DNA from: Nitrospirillum pindoramense
Lineage (GTDB): Bacteria > Pseudomonadota > Alphaproteobacteria > Azospirillales > Azospirillaceae
DNA: 64,000 bases
Reading direction: 5' to 3'
Assembly (NCBI RefSeq): GCF_007827955.1
Contig: NZ_VITR01000003.1
Location: forward strand, 291,781 to 355,780
Part shown: positions 53,611 through 61,699 of the stretch, piece by piece
Layout of the letters: each line of letters starts with the position of its first letter
Numbering within the stretch: position 1 is the first letter of the stretch
Made by a program: the position numbers and the translations under genes
The notes under the pieces: generated by a model
Database searches by the model: none
Told to the model about the DNA's origin: nothing
What the model saw: the letters and a program-made list of their open reading frames with translations, nothing else

Positions 53611-54648
53611 TCAGCGGCGCACGTCCAGCCCGCCGGCATCCTGGGCGGCCAGGATGTCGGCCTCGGCCAGGGGCAGGGCGTCGCCGGGAATGGAATGCTT
53701 CAGGGCGGCGGCGGCCACGGCGAAGGACAACGCGCGGTCAGGCTCCCACCCCCGGATCAAGCCATGCAGCAATCCCGCAGCATAGGCATCGCCGCTGCCG
53801 ATGCGGTCGACGATGCCGGCCAGCGCGTGCGTGCGGCTCTGATGCAGGCTGTGGCGGGTGGCCAGCTTGCCATAGAAGTCCTGCTGGTCCACGCTGTGGT
53901 GGCTGCGCACCGTGGTGGCGATGGTCTGCAGGCGGGGGCAGGCGTCGAACAGGGCCTGGGCGGCGGCGGGGAAGCGCGCCCCCTCATCCAATTTGTCCAC
54001 GTCCAGGTCCAGCAGCAGGGCGGCGTCCCGCTCGTTGGCGAACAGCAGGTCGCACTGCTCGATGAAGCCGCGCAGGATGGCCGGGGCGTTGCCGCCGCGC
54101 GCCGTCCACAGCTTCTGCCGGAAGTTGCAGTCGAAGGAGATCTTGAGCCCCAGGGCGTGCGCGGCCTGCAAAGCGGCGCGGGCGGCGGTTTCCGCCTGCG
54201 GACTGACGGCGGGGGTGATGCCGCAAAGGTGCAGCCAATCGGCGCCGGCCAGCAGGGCCTGCCAGTCGTAGGTGGCCGGATCGGCCTCGGCGAAGGCGGA
54301 GCGGGCACGGTCATAGATGACCTCTGACGGGCGGGTCACGGCGCCTGTGGCCAGGAAATACAGCCCCATGCGGCCGTCGGCGTACCGGATGCCGTCCGTG
54401 CCCACGCCGTGGCGGCGCAGTTCCCCGGCGCAGGCGTGGCCCAGGGCGTTGTCGGGCAGGGTGCTGATGGCCCGGACCGCGTGGCCCAGGTGCGCCAGGC
54501 CCACGCCGACATTGGCCTCCGCCCCGCCGAACAGGGCTGTCAGGCTGGGGCTTTGCAGCAACAGCTCATGGCCGGGGGCGGCCAGACGCAGCAACAGTTC
54601 CCCGAACACCACGACATGTCCGCGCATCGCAGGCCCACCCATTCGCAT
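53611..54648 (-). CDS. kdgK: 2-dehydro-3-deoxygluconate kinase KdgK
   Basis: A 345-residue PfkB-family sugar kinase that makes KDPG from 2-keto-3-deoxygluconate, the meeting point of the saturated and unsaturated uronate routes. Family marks: VVVFGELLLRLAAPG near the start, GGAEANVGVGLAHLG, and the ATP/anion-hole motif GSGDAYAAGLLHGL with catalytic Asp. The start is uncertain: ATG 54648 has AAGGA just upstream, while ATG 54627 begins directly at the conserved sequence. No KDPG aldolase gene follows in the window. Confidence 0.88.
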   Translation of the reverse strand: MRMGGPAMRGHVVVFGELLLRLAAPGHELLLQSPSLTALFGGAEANVGVGLAHLGHAVRAISTLPDNALGHACAGELRRHGVGTDGIRYADGRMGLYFLATGAVTRPSEVIYDRARSAFAEADPATYDWQALLAGADWLHLCGITPAVSPQAETAARAALQAAHALGLKISFDCNFRQKLWTARGGNAPAILRGFIEQCDLLFANERDAALLLDLDVDKLDEGARFPAAAQALFDACPRLQTIATTVRSHHSVDQQDFYGKLATRHSLHQSRTHALAGIVDRIGSGDAYAAGLLHGLIRGWEPDRALSFAVAAAALKHSIPGDALPLAEADILAAQDAGGLDVRR

Positions 54649-54783
54649 GTATCCTTCTTGGCCATCCTGGTCGCCGCTGGGGATGGACGAAACCATCCCC
54701 CAAAATCCTCCCGCGGCCCGTCTGTCATGCGGGCTTGGCGTCATCCATCCTGCCAGCGGCCCGGGACTGGATCAACGACCAAT

Positions 54784-54793
54784 TGACACCGGT
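54784..54793 (-). promoter_or_regulatory. Operator-like site D (upstream of kdgK-uxuB)
   Basis: TGACACCGGT followed by GACA, which makes the nearest approach to a full palindrome (TGACACC/GGTGACA). It lies 136 bases upstream of the kdgK ATG and 52 bases beyond the stop of the esterase gene, so it can only serve the kinase operon. Confidence 0.72.
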
Positions 54794-54844
54794 GACAATA
54801 AAGACATCGGCATGTCACCGTGACAGTGGGGGGCGAAAGGACCT

Positions 54845-55876
54845 CTACGGCATCATCCCTAGGCCACGGACCCAGGCGATGTAAAGGTCCGGCCACGCCG
54901 CGACGGGCAGCCCACGGGCGCCGCGAAGGCCGAAGCCATGGCCGCCTTGCCGGAAGATATGCAGTTCCGCCGGGACCTTGGCAGCGTGAAGGGCGGCATA
55001 GAAGCGCAGGCTGTTCTCCACCGGCACGGATGGGTCGTCATCGGCATGCAGCAGGAAGGTGGGTGGTGTCTGGGATGTGACCGACCGCTCGGTGGAATAG
55101 GCCGCGTCCTGCGCCGGGGTGGGCGTGGCGCCCAGCAACTGGTTGCGCGACCCCTTGTGGGCGATGGCCGGGTCCATGCTGGCGACCGGATAGATCAGGG
55201 CCAGGAAATCGGGGCGGGCACTCTGCTGGTCGGCGGTGTCCACCGGCGCGTAGACCGGGGCGTCGTAGCGCGTGCCCAGGCTGGCCGCCACGTGCCCGCC
55301 GGCCGACAGGCCCATGGCGCCAATCCTATGAGGATCGAGTCCCCATTCCGCCGCACGGGCGCGGATCAGGCGCAGGGCGCGCTGCGCATCCTGCAAGGGC
55401 ACGTCGGCGGCCTGGGCATGGCCTTCGCCGGGCAGCCGATATGTCAGGACGAAGACGGTGACGCCGGCCGCGCTAAGGCGCCGGCCTATTTCATCGCCCT
55501 CCTTGTCCACCACCACCCAGCGATAGCCGCCGCCCGGCATGACCAGCAGTGCCGTGCCGTTGGGATGGCTGGGGCGGTACACCACCAGGTGCGGCCGGGT
55601 GATGCCAAGGGTGTAACGGTCATGCAGGGTGGGATCGGCGCTGCGTTCCACCACCGATTCCTGAATGCTCACCCCCTCCGATCCCGGGCCCACGCCGCCA
55701 GGCCAGATGGGAAAGGGGGCGGGCAGTTCATCGGCCTGGGCTTGGCCCAAGGGAACGCCGGCCGTGATCCAGCCGGCCAAGGCCGCCAAGACGACGCAGG
55801 CCGCACGTAGCTTCTTCACAAAAGGCTGGAAACCGGTGTCATATGTGCGCCCGGGATCGGGACGGGTAGGGGCCAT
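54845..55876 (-). CDS. Secreted alpha/beta-hydrolase esterase (acetyl-esterase-like)
   Basis: A 343-residue exported hydrolase. A hydrophobic segment (AACVVLAALAGWITAGVPLG) is the signal peptide. The catalytic core has the oxyanion motif MPGGGYR, nucleophile Ser in GAMGLSAGGHVAASL, Asp in DDDPSVPV and His in GGHGFGL. It probably removes acetyl groups from pectin or xylan. ATG 55876 is well supported by AGGAGGG six bases upstream and gives a 24-residue run before the hydrophobic part; a GTG at 55819 would start right at the signal and leave operator-like site E outside the gene. Confidence 0.8.
   Translation of the reverse strand: MAPTRPDPGRTYDTGFQPFVKKLRAACVVLAALAGWITAGVPLGQAQADELPAPFPIWPGGVGPGSEGVSIQESVVERSADPTLHDRYTLGITRPHLVVYRPSHPNGTALLVMPGGGYRWVVVDKEGDEIGRRLSAAGVTVFVLTYRLPGEGHAQAADVPLQDAQRALRLIRARAAEWGLDPHRIGAMGLSAGGHVAASLGTRYDAPVYAPVDTADQQSARPDFLALIYPVASMDPAIAHKGSRNQLLGATPTPAQDAAYSTERSVTSQTPPTFLLHADDDPSVPVENSLRFYAALHAAKVPAELHIFRQGGHGFGLRGARGLPVAAWPDLYIAWVRGLGMMP
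55832..55841 (-). promoter_or_regulatory. Operator-like site E (between or inside the esterase genes)
   Basis: ACCGGTGTCA on the plus strand (TGACACCGGT then TTCC on the minus strand). It lies 87 bases upstream of the plus-strand carboxylesterase ATG. On the minus strand it falls within codons 12-16 of the esterase if that gene starts at 55876, or 13 bases upstream if it starts at GTG 55819. Confidence 0.65.
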
Positions 55877-55928
55877 GGCATCCCTCCTGCTTTTGATCGG
55901 CGATAATAATTGGGTAGCGGGAGGAAGC

Positions 55929-57620
55929 ATGGACCCGGTTCGAATCATCCGCCAAGCGGAAAGTCACGTTTCCTTGTCATGTGCCGGCTTGCCTTCCGTT
56001 GATCGGCGCCAGATGCTGGGACTCGGGCTGGGGGCCGCGGCGACCCTGACCCTGCCGGCGCGCGCCTGGGCGGCGTCCGACCCGGTGGTGGTCACGGTGG
56101 CTGGTCCCGTGCGCGGCCTGCGCCAGGACGGTATCCATGTGTTCAAAGGTATCCGCTACGGCGCCGATACTGGTCCGCACCGTTTCCAGCCGCCACAGCC
56201 ACCCGCCCCCTGGCGGGAGGTGCGGGATGCGCGGACCTATGGTGCCGCCTGTCCCCAGACGCATTTCGATGAGCGGCAGTCGGAGGATTGCCTGTTCCTG
56301 AACGTCTGGACGGCGGAGGCCAAGGCGGGCGGCAACCGGCCGGTCATGGTCTATATCCATGGCGGGGCGTATTCCCATGGCTCCGGTAGCGATCCCCTCT
56401 ATGACGGGACCCGCCTGGTTCACCGGGGGGATGTGGTGGTGGTGACGCTGAACCACCGCCTGAACGCCCTGGGGCACCTGTACCTGGGCCGCCTGGCCGG
56501 GCCGGCCTACGCCCAGTCCGGCAATGCCGGCATCCTGGACCTGGTGCTGGCGCTGCGGTGGGTGCGCGACAACATCGCCGCGTTCGGCGGCGATCCCGGC
56601 CGGGTGATGCTGTTCGGCCAGTCCGGCGGCGGGGCCAAGATCGCCACGCTGATGGCCACGCCGGCGGCCCAGGGCCTGTTTCATCGCGCCGCCACCATGA
56701 GCGGCCAGCAGGTCACGGCTTCCGGCCCGTTGAATGCGACGGCGCGCGCCACGGCCTATCTGGCGGCGCTGGGCCTGACGCCCGAACGGGCGGCGGAGGC
56801 GGCGGCCCTGCCGGTGGACAGGCTGTTGTCGGCCCTGAACGCCGCCGACCCCATCCACGGCGTCGCGGGCCAGGGCATGGGCGGCCTTTACTGGGGCCCC
56901 GTGCTGGATGACCAAGTGCTGGCCCGCCATCCCTTCTACCCCGACGCGCCGGCGCAATCGGCTGCCGTCCCCATGATCATCGGCAACACCCATGACGAGA
57001 CGCGGCTGCTGATCGGTGGAAGCGATCCTTCCACCTTCACCCTGACCTGGGATCAGGTGCCGGGCCTGTTGGCCAAGCACATGCGGGTGGACATCAACCC
57101 GGATCTGGTGGTGGCGGAGTACCGGCGGCTGTATCCGGCCTACAGCCCCAGCGATGTTTTCTTCGCGGCGACGACCGCCGGCCGCTCCTGGCGCGCCGCC
57201 GTGGTGGAGGTCGAGGCGCGCGCCGTCCAGGCCCAGGCGCTGGGCCAGGAAGCGGGGGGCCAGGCGGCCGCTCCCACCTACGCCTACCAACTGAACTGGG
57301 GCAGCCCCAAGGACGGCGGCAAGTGGCGGGCGCCGCATACGTTGGACATCCCCCTGGTGTTCGACAACACCGCCGTGCCGGACGCGCTGTCCACCGACAG
57401 CGCGGAAGCGCGGCGCATGGCGGATCAGATGAGCAACGCCTTCATCGCTTTCGCCCGAACTGGCGATCCCAATGTCGGCGGCGCGCCCCGCTGGACGCCC
57501 TACACGCTGGCGGGGCGGGAGACCCTGGTGTTCGACCTGGAGTCGCGCCTCGAGGCGGATCCCCGGGGGGCCGAGCGGCGCCTTTTCGCCCAGGTTCCCT
57601 TCACCCAGCAAGGGACCTGA
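55929..57620 (+). CDS. Secreted type-B carboxylesterase
   Basis: A 563-residue carboxylesterase/lipase (esterase family 10 type). A signal with arginines and a hydrophobic run (DRRQMLGLGLGAAATLTLPARAWA) ends near residue 50, possibly Tat. The oxyanion hole is HGGAYSHGSG, nucleophile Ser232 is in LFGQSGGGAKIA, Glu is in HDETRLLIGG and His in RAPHTLDIPL. It may remove methyl, acetyl or feruloyl esters from pectin. GGGAGGAAGC precedes the ATG. It is divergent from the other esterase gene with only 52 bases between the starts. Confidence 0.85.
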   Translation: MDPVRIIRQAESHVSLSCAGLPSVDRRQMLGLGLGAAATLTLPARAWAASDPVVVTVAGPVRGLRQDGIHVFKGIRYGADTGPHRFQPPQPPAPWREVRDARTYGAACPQTHFDERQSEDCLFLNVWTAEAKAGGNRPVMVYIHGGAYSHGSGSDPLYDGTRLVHRGDVVVVTLNHRLNALGHLYLGRLAGPAYAQSGNAGILDLVLALRWVRDNIAAFGGDPGRVMLFGQSGGGAKIATLMATPAAQGLFHRAATMSGQQVTASGPLNATARATAYLAALGLTPERAAEAAALPVDRLLSALNAADPIHGVAGQGMGGLYWGPVLDDQVLARHPFYPDAPAQSAAVPMIIGNTHDETRLLIGGSDPSTFTLTWDQVPGLLAKHMRVDINPDLVVAEYRRLYPAYSPSDVFFAATTAGRSWRAAVVEVEARAVQAQALGQEAGGQAAAPTYAYQLNWGSPKDGGKWRAPHTLDIPLVFDNTAVPDALSTDSAEARRMADQMSNAFIAFARTGDPNVGGAPRWTPYTLAGRETLVFDLESRLEADPRGAERRLFAQVPFTQQGT

Positions 57621-57735
57621 AAGGCCGCCGGACGGCCCTAAAATCCGCAGGGGGAAACGGCATTTCCGCGACGGATGGCGAGCGGGTGGACCGGACGGCG
57701 CTGCAAACAACTCTTGGTGCTTGCATCGGTCGGTA

Positions 57736-57745
57736 ACCGGTGTCA
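57736..57745 (-). promoter_or_regulatory. Operator-like site F
   Basis: ACCGGTGTCA on the plus strand; read on the minus strand it is TGACACCGGT followed by TACC, the same core and flank as site B. It lies 115 bases after the carboxylesterase stop and 419 bases before the receptor ATG. Confidence 0.7.
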
Positions 57746-57989
57746 TTTTATGGGCAACGGCGATGGCCAGAAAGGCCACCAAGACGCCGATAAACGGGAG
57801 GGTGCGGGATGCCGACACGGATGGGCAGGGGCTCGGGCGCCAAGAATGGCCGCCACGCCTCACATATTTTCCTGAACACATCATCGGAAGGTCTGGACGC
57901 GTCGCCGCCATTGGCGCGGCGCTGACACGGCTTCCAGGCTCCGCCCCGCCGGCCGGTTCTCTGTGCCGGCCTCGTTGGCGGATTAAAAT

Positions 57990-57999
57990 TGACACCGGT
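57990..57999 (+). promoter_or_regulatory. Operator-like site G (proximal to the TonB receptor)
   Basis: TGACACCGGT followed by CCC and preceded by AAAAT, in the same orientation as the receptor gene and 164 bases before its ATG. Confidence 0.72.
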
Positions 58000-58163
58000 C
58001 CCAAAAAGGATCGGACGGCTGGGGAGGCCGGACGGTGGGCATGACCAGGCGACAACGTCTGGTTTTTCTGGGAACACTTCGCCGGGGCCATCCGGCCAAG
58101 TCCTTCCCGGGACGCACTGGCCGGCAAAGCAAAACAACAAGGTTGAACGGAGGATTACGTCAA

Positions 58164-61067
58164 ATGCTCAAGACCACGAGCCGGGCGCGGCGTCGCACAT
58201 TGTCCACCCACGTTTCCGGGGTGGCGCTGCTGCTGGCCTTGACCGCGGGGGGCGCCGGTTCGGCGTACGCCGCCGACCAGGCTTCGGACGCGCCGGCCGC
58301 GTCGGCGGCGGACCAGGCGGCCGCACCGGCGGAGCAGGCGGGCCAGGCTTCGCCGCCCCAGACCGCGGTGCCGCCGGGGGCTGGTGACGCGCTGGATGAA
58401 ATCGTCGTCTCCGGCTTCCGTCGCAGCCTGAACATCGCGTTGCAGGCCAAGCGCGAGAGTTCCGGTGTGGTCGACAGCATCGTGGCGGAAGATATCGCCA
58501 AATTCCCCGACAAGAACCTGGCCGAATCCCTGCAGCGCATTCCCGGCATCGCCATCACCCGCGACGCGGGCGAGGGGCGGCAGATCTCCGTGCGCGGCCT
58601 GGGCCCGGCCTTCACCCGCGTGCGCATCAACGGCATGGACGCGATCGCCACCACCGGCAGTTCCGACGCCCAGGGCGGCAACAACCGCTCCCGCGCCTTC
58701 GACTTTAACGTCTTCGGGTCCGACCTGTTCAGCAACCTGACCGTCCACAAGACGCAGTCGGCCGACCAGGAGGAAGGGTCGCTGGGCGCCGGTGTGGACT
58801 TGTCCACGCCCCATCCCCTGGACTTCGGTGGCTTCAAGCTGGCCATCAATGGCAAGGCCACCTACAACGACCAGAACAAGAGCAAGCAGCCCAACGGCGC
58901 CGTGCTGGTCAGCGACACCTTCAACGATGGCAAGCTGGGCTTCCTGGTCGGGCTGTCCTATTCCAAGCGCGACACGCAGCAGCTCAGCTCCGAAACCACG
59001 CGCTGGGCGTCCAACGCCTCCAACGCTTCGGGCAGCTACAATGGTGGCGTCGCCGCGTCGGGCGCGTTGGCCGGTTTCAACGCCCCCAACGTTTTCATGC
59101 CGCGCATCCCGCGCTACAGCGTTTATGAATACAACCAGAGCCGCGCCGGCCTGGTGACCTCGCTGCAGTGGAAGCCGGACGAGGACACGGAGATCAGCCT
59201 GGACGGCGTGTTCTCCGACCTGTGGGGCACGCGCTCGGAAAACGACCTGGAGGCCATCAGCTTCAGCCAGGCGCGCACCACCGTGGGCAGCATCGTCACC
59301 GGCAAGCCGGTCATGCAGATCACCTCGGGCACCTTGGACGCCAATGGTAACCTGATCGCGGGCACCTTCAACAATGTCGGCATCCGGTCCGAGGCGCGCT
59401 ATGACGTGCTCAGCACCCAGTTCGGGCAAGAGACGCTGAACATCAAGCACAGCTTCTCCCCCAGCTTCCGCATGAACGCGCTGGGCGGCTACTCGATCTC
59501 CGCCTTCAACAATCCGGTGCAGACCACCATCACCCTGGATCGCACGGGCAGCAACGGCTACTCCTTCGATTATCGCGCCAACAGCCAGCTGCCGGTGCTG
59601 TCCTATGGTTTCGACGTCACCGACCCGGCGAACTGGAAGCTGGTGAACGGCCTGTCCAACATCCGCCTGCGGCCCAACGGCACCCAGAACACCTACGGCA
59701 ACGGCGACCTGGACTTCGAATATGACGTCAGCAACGAGCTGACGCTGAAGGCGGGCTTCCAGTTCAAGGACTTCACCTTCACCACCTACAACAAGACGCG
59801 TGCTTCGGAAATCGCCGTTCCCAACCTGCCGGCCGGCGTCACCCTGGCCAGCCTGACCAAGATCGGCGGCGGCGTGGGCGGCTTCGCCCCGGCGGGCACT
59901 CCCAGCAATTGGCTGGTGGCCGACATCGACGCCTTCGCCAACGCGCTGAACATCTACAGCAAGACCGGCACCTTCTCCGTCAGCCAGACGGGCACCGGCT
60001 CGCTGGGCAGCAATTACGCGGTGGAGGAGAAGGACTACGGCGGCTACGTCCAGGCCAACTTCAAGACCGACCGGCTGGGCCTGCCCATCCGCGGCGATGT
60101 CGGTGTCCGCTTCGTCACCACCGATCAGAGTTCGTCCGGTTACCAGGCGGTCGGCAGTAGCCCGACCTGGGTGACGGTCGGGACCGACTATCATGATGTG
60201 TTGCCATCCATGAACCTGGTGGGCGAGGTCACGGATGATTTCCTGATCCGCGCGGCTTTGGCCAAGGTCATGGTGCGCAATGATCTCAGCGGCCTGAACC
60301 CGGGCGGCAGCGTCAACGTGGCCGGCACCAACCGCACGGTCACCTCGGGCAATCCCTACCTTAAGCCCATCCGCGCCAATACCGCCGACCTGTCCTTCGA
60401 GTATTACTACCAGCCGGGCGCCTTGATCTCGCTGGGCCTGTTCTACAAGGACATCAACAGCTACGTGCAGACGCTAAGCGAGAACAAGGTCTACAACGCG
60501 TCCGGCCTGCCGCTCAGCCTGCTGAACGGCACCGGCCTGACCGGCAACGAGGTGTTCACCTTCAGCACGCCGGTGAACACCAAGGGCGGCGACCTCAAGG
60601 GCCTGGAAGTGAATTTCCAGCAGCCGTTCAGCTTCCTGCCGGACTTCTGGAGCAACTTTGGCATCCTGCTGAACTACACCTACGTGGACAGCCGCATCAA
60701 TTATCTGCTGTCGGCGACCTCCACCACCACCACGCTGGCCGACCTGGTCGGCCTGTCGAAGAACGCCTACAACGGCACCCTGTACTATGACGACAAGGTG
60801 TTCAGCGCCCGCATCTCCGCCGCCTATCGCAGCGGCTACCTGACCCAGGTGCCGGGCCGCAACGGCAACGATGTGGAGGGCACCAACTCCACCATGAACG
60901 TGGATTTCGCCTCTTCCTACGCCGTCAACGAGCGCCTGACCTTCAGCTTCAACGCCATCAACCTGACGAACGAGTGCAACAGCCAGTATGTCGGCTCGGT
61001 CAACCGGTTGAACTATTACAACTGCACCGGCCGCATCTACGAAGCCGGCTTCGCGTTCAAGTACTGA
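58164..61067 (+). CDS. TonB-dependent receptor, Xanthomonas/Caulobacter oligosaccharide type
   Basis: A 967-residue outer-membrane receptor. ATG 58164 (MLKTTSRARRRT) follows GGAGGA and gives a Sec signal ending near GSAYAADQ; an Ala/Gln-rich linker follows, then the TonB-box region DEIVVSGFRRSLNIALQ, the plug (FPDKNLAESLQRIPGIAITR, ISVRGLGPAFTRVRINGMD) and a barrel closing with YEAGFAFKY. This is the class with RxP-type plug motifs typical of plant-polysaccharide uptake. Position in the operator set points to oligogalacturonides as ligands. A clear terminator follows at 61150-61183. Confidence 0.92.
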   Translation: MLKTTSRARRRTLSTHVSGVALLLALTAGGAGSAYAADQASDAPAASAADQAAAPAEQAGQASPPQTAVPPGAGDALDEIVVSGFRRSLNIALQAKRESSGVVDSIVAEDIAKFPDKNLAESLQRIPGIAITRDAGEGRQISVRGLGPAFTRVRINGMDAIATTGSSDAQGGNNRSRAFDFNVFGSDLFSNLTVHKTQSADQEEGSLGAGVDLSTPHPLDFGGFKLAINGKATYNDQNKSKQPNGAVLVSDTFNDGKLGFLVGLSYSKRDTQQLSSETTRWASNASNASGSYNGGVAASGALAGFNAPNVFMPRIPRYSVYEYNQSRAGLVTSLQWKPDEDTEISLDGVFSDLWGTRSENDLEAISFSQARTTVGSIVTGKPVMQITSGTLDANGNLIAGTFNNVGIRSEARYDVLSTQFGQETLNIKHSFSPSFRMNALGGYSISAFNNPVQTTITLDRTGSNGYSFDYRANSQLPVLSYGFDVTDPANWKLVNGLSNIRLRPNGTQNTYGNGDLDFEYDVSNELTLKAGFQFKDFTFTTYNKTRASEIAVPNLPAGVTLASLTKIGGGVGGFAPAGTPSNWLVADIDAFANALNIYSKTGTFSVSQTGTGSLGSNYAVEEKDYGGYVQANFKTDRLGLPIRGDVGVRFVTTDQSSSGYQAVGSSPTWVTVGTDYHDVLPSMNLVGEVTDDFLIRAALAKVMVRNDLSGLNPGGSVNVAGTNRTVTSGNPYLKPIRANTADLSFEYYYQPGALISLGLFYKDINSYVQTLSENKVYNASGLPLSLLNGTGLTGNEVFTFSTPVNTKGGDLKGLEVNFQQPFSFLPDFWSNFGILLNYTYVDSRINYLLSATSTTTTLADLVGLSKNAYNGTLYYDDKVFSARISAAYRSGYLTQVPGRNGNDVEGTNSTMNVDFASSYAVNERLTFSFNAINLTNECNSQYVGSVNRLNYYNCTGRIYEAGFAFKY

Positions 61068-61149
61068 GCCGGCTCAGGCCGGGGCGCGGGTGAGGCGGCG
61101 TCCCGGTTCTTCCCGTAGCCTCAAGACCCTTATGTGCTCCAACTTCCCG

Positions 61150-61183
61150 ACGCGCGCTGGCACCCGTCCGGCGCGCGTTTTTT
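61150..61183 (+). terminator. Terminator of the TonB receptor gene
   Basis: ACGCGCGC (61150-61157) pairs with GCGCGCGT (61171-61178), followed by six T residues (61178-61183), 82 bases after the receptor stop. Confidence 0.85.
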
Positions 61184-61281
61184 CATTCGCGTTTTTCTAT
61201 GCCCTTGGCGTACCCGAAGTTGTGCGGGCGCTGCCGTCATGGTTCACTGAGCGAAAGGCGTGGCAGCGGACGGGGCAGGGC

Positions 61282-61695
61282 ATGCAGTGCGCGCGATGGA
61301 CTTGTCTGCTCGGCATCCTTTTGCTGGGCCCAGGGCCAGCTTTGGCCCAGACCATCTCTCCGCCCCCACCATCGCCCACGGCCCTGATACCGGCCAAGCC
61401 CAAGGCGGCCCCGGCCCCGCCCGTACCAGCGGAACCCGAAGCGACACTGCCCGACTTTATCATCCAGGCCCCCGACTTCGTGTTGCCAGACCCCTTGGAG
61501 CAGGACCGGTTCTTGCGGGAGGAGGCGGAGAAATGGCGCTTCAACAATATGGAGACGTACTTGAATCCCGGTAAGGAGGATAGATACCTGCGCCTGCCGG
61601 AGATGAACACGGGCACGACCCGGGACCAGCGCTATCTGGGAACCCAGTTGCATCCCTGCAAACTGACCAAGGATCACGTCCTCACCTGTCGCTGA
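61282..61695 (+). CDS. Small secreted proline-rich hypothetical protein
   Basis: A 137-residue protein I do not recognise. A signal peptide (MQCARWTCLLGILLLGPGPALAQ as its blocks CLLGILLLG and GPALAQ) is followed by a Pro/Ala-rich linker to about residue 60 and then an acidic/aromatic region (LPDFIIQAPDFVLPDPLEQDR). Two Cys near the C-terminus (HPCKLTKDHVLTCR) could form a disulfide. ATG 61282 follows GGGGCAGGG. It is convergent with the nitronate monooxygenase gene, which ends four bases after its stop. Function unknown. Confidence 0.55.
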   Translation: MQCARWTCLLGILLLGPGPALAQTISPPPPSPTALIPAKPKAAPAPPVPAEPEATLPDFIIQAPDFVLPDPLEQDRFLREEAEKWRFNNMETYLNPGKEDRYLRLPEMNTGTTRDQRYLGTQLHPCKLTKDHVLTCR

Positions 61696-61699
61696 TCCA

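Larger units (their letters stand above)
57621..58163. other. 543-base regulatory region upstream of the large TonB receptor
   Basis: No convincing gene is seen. It contains two operator-like sites (F at 57736-57745 and G at 57990-57999), centre to centre 254 bases apart, and local A+T-rich patches (57740-57760 and 57980-58010) that could carry promoters. GGAGGA at 58149-58154 is the ribosome-binding site of the receptor. Confidence 0.6.
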
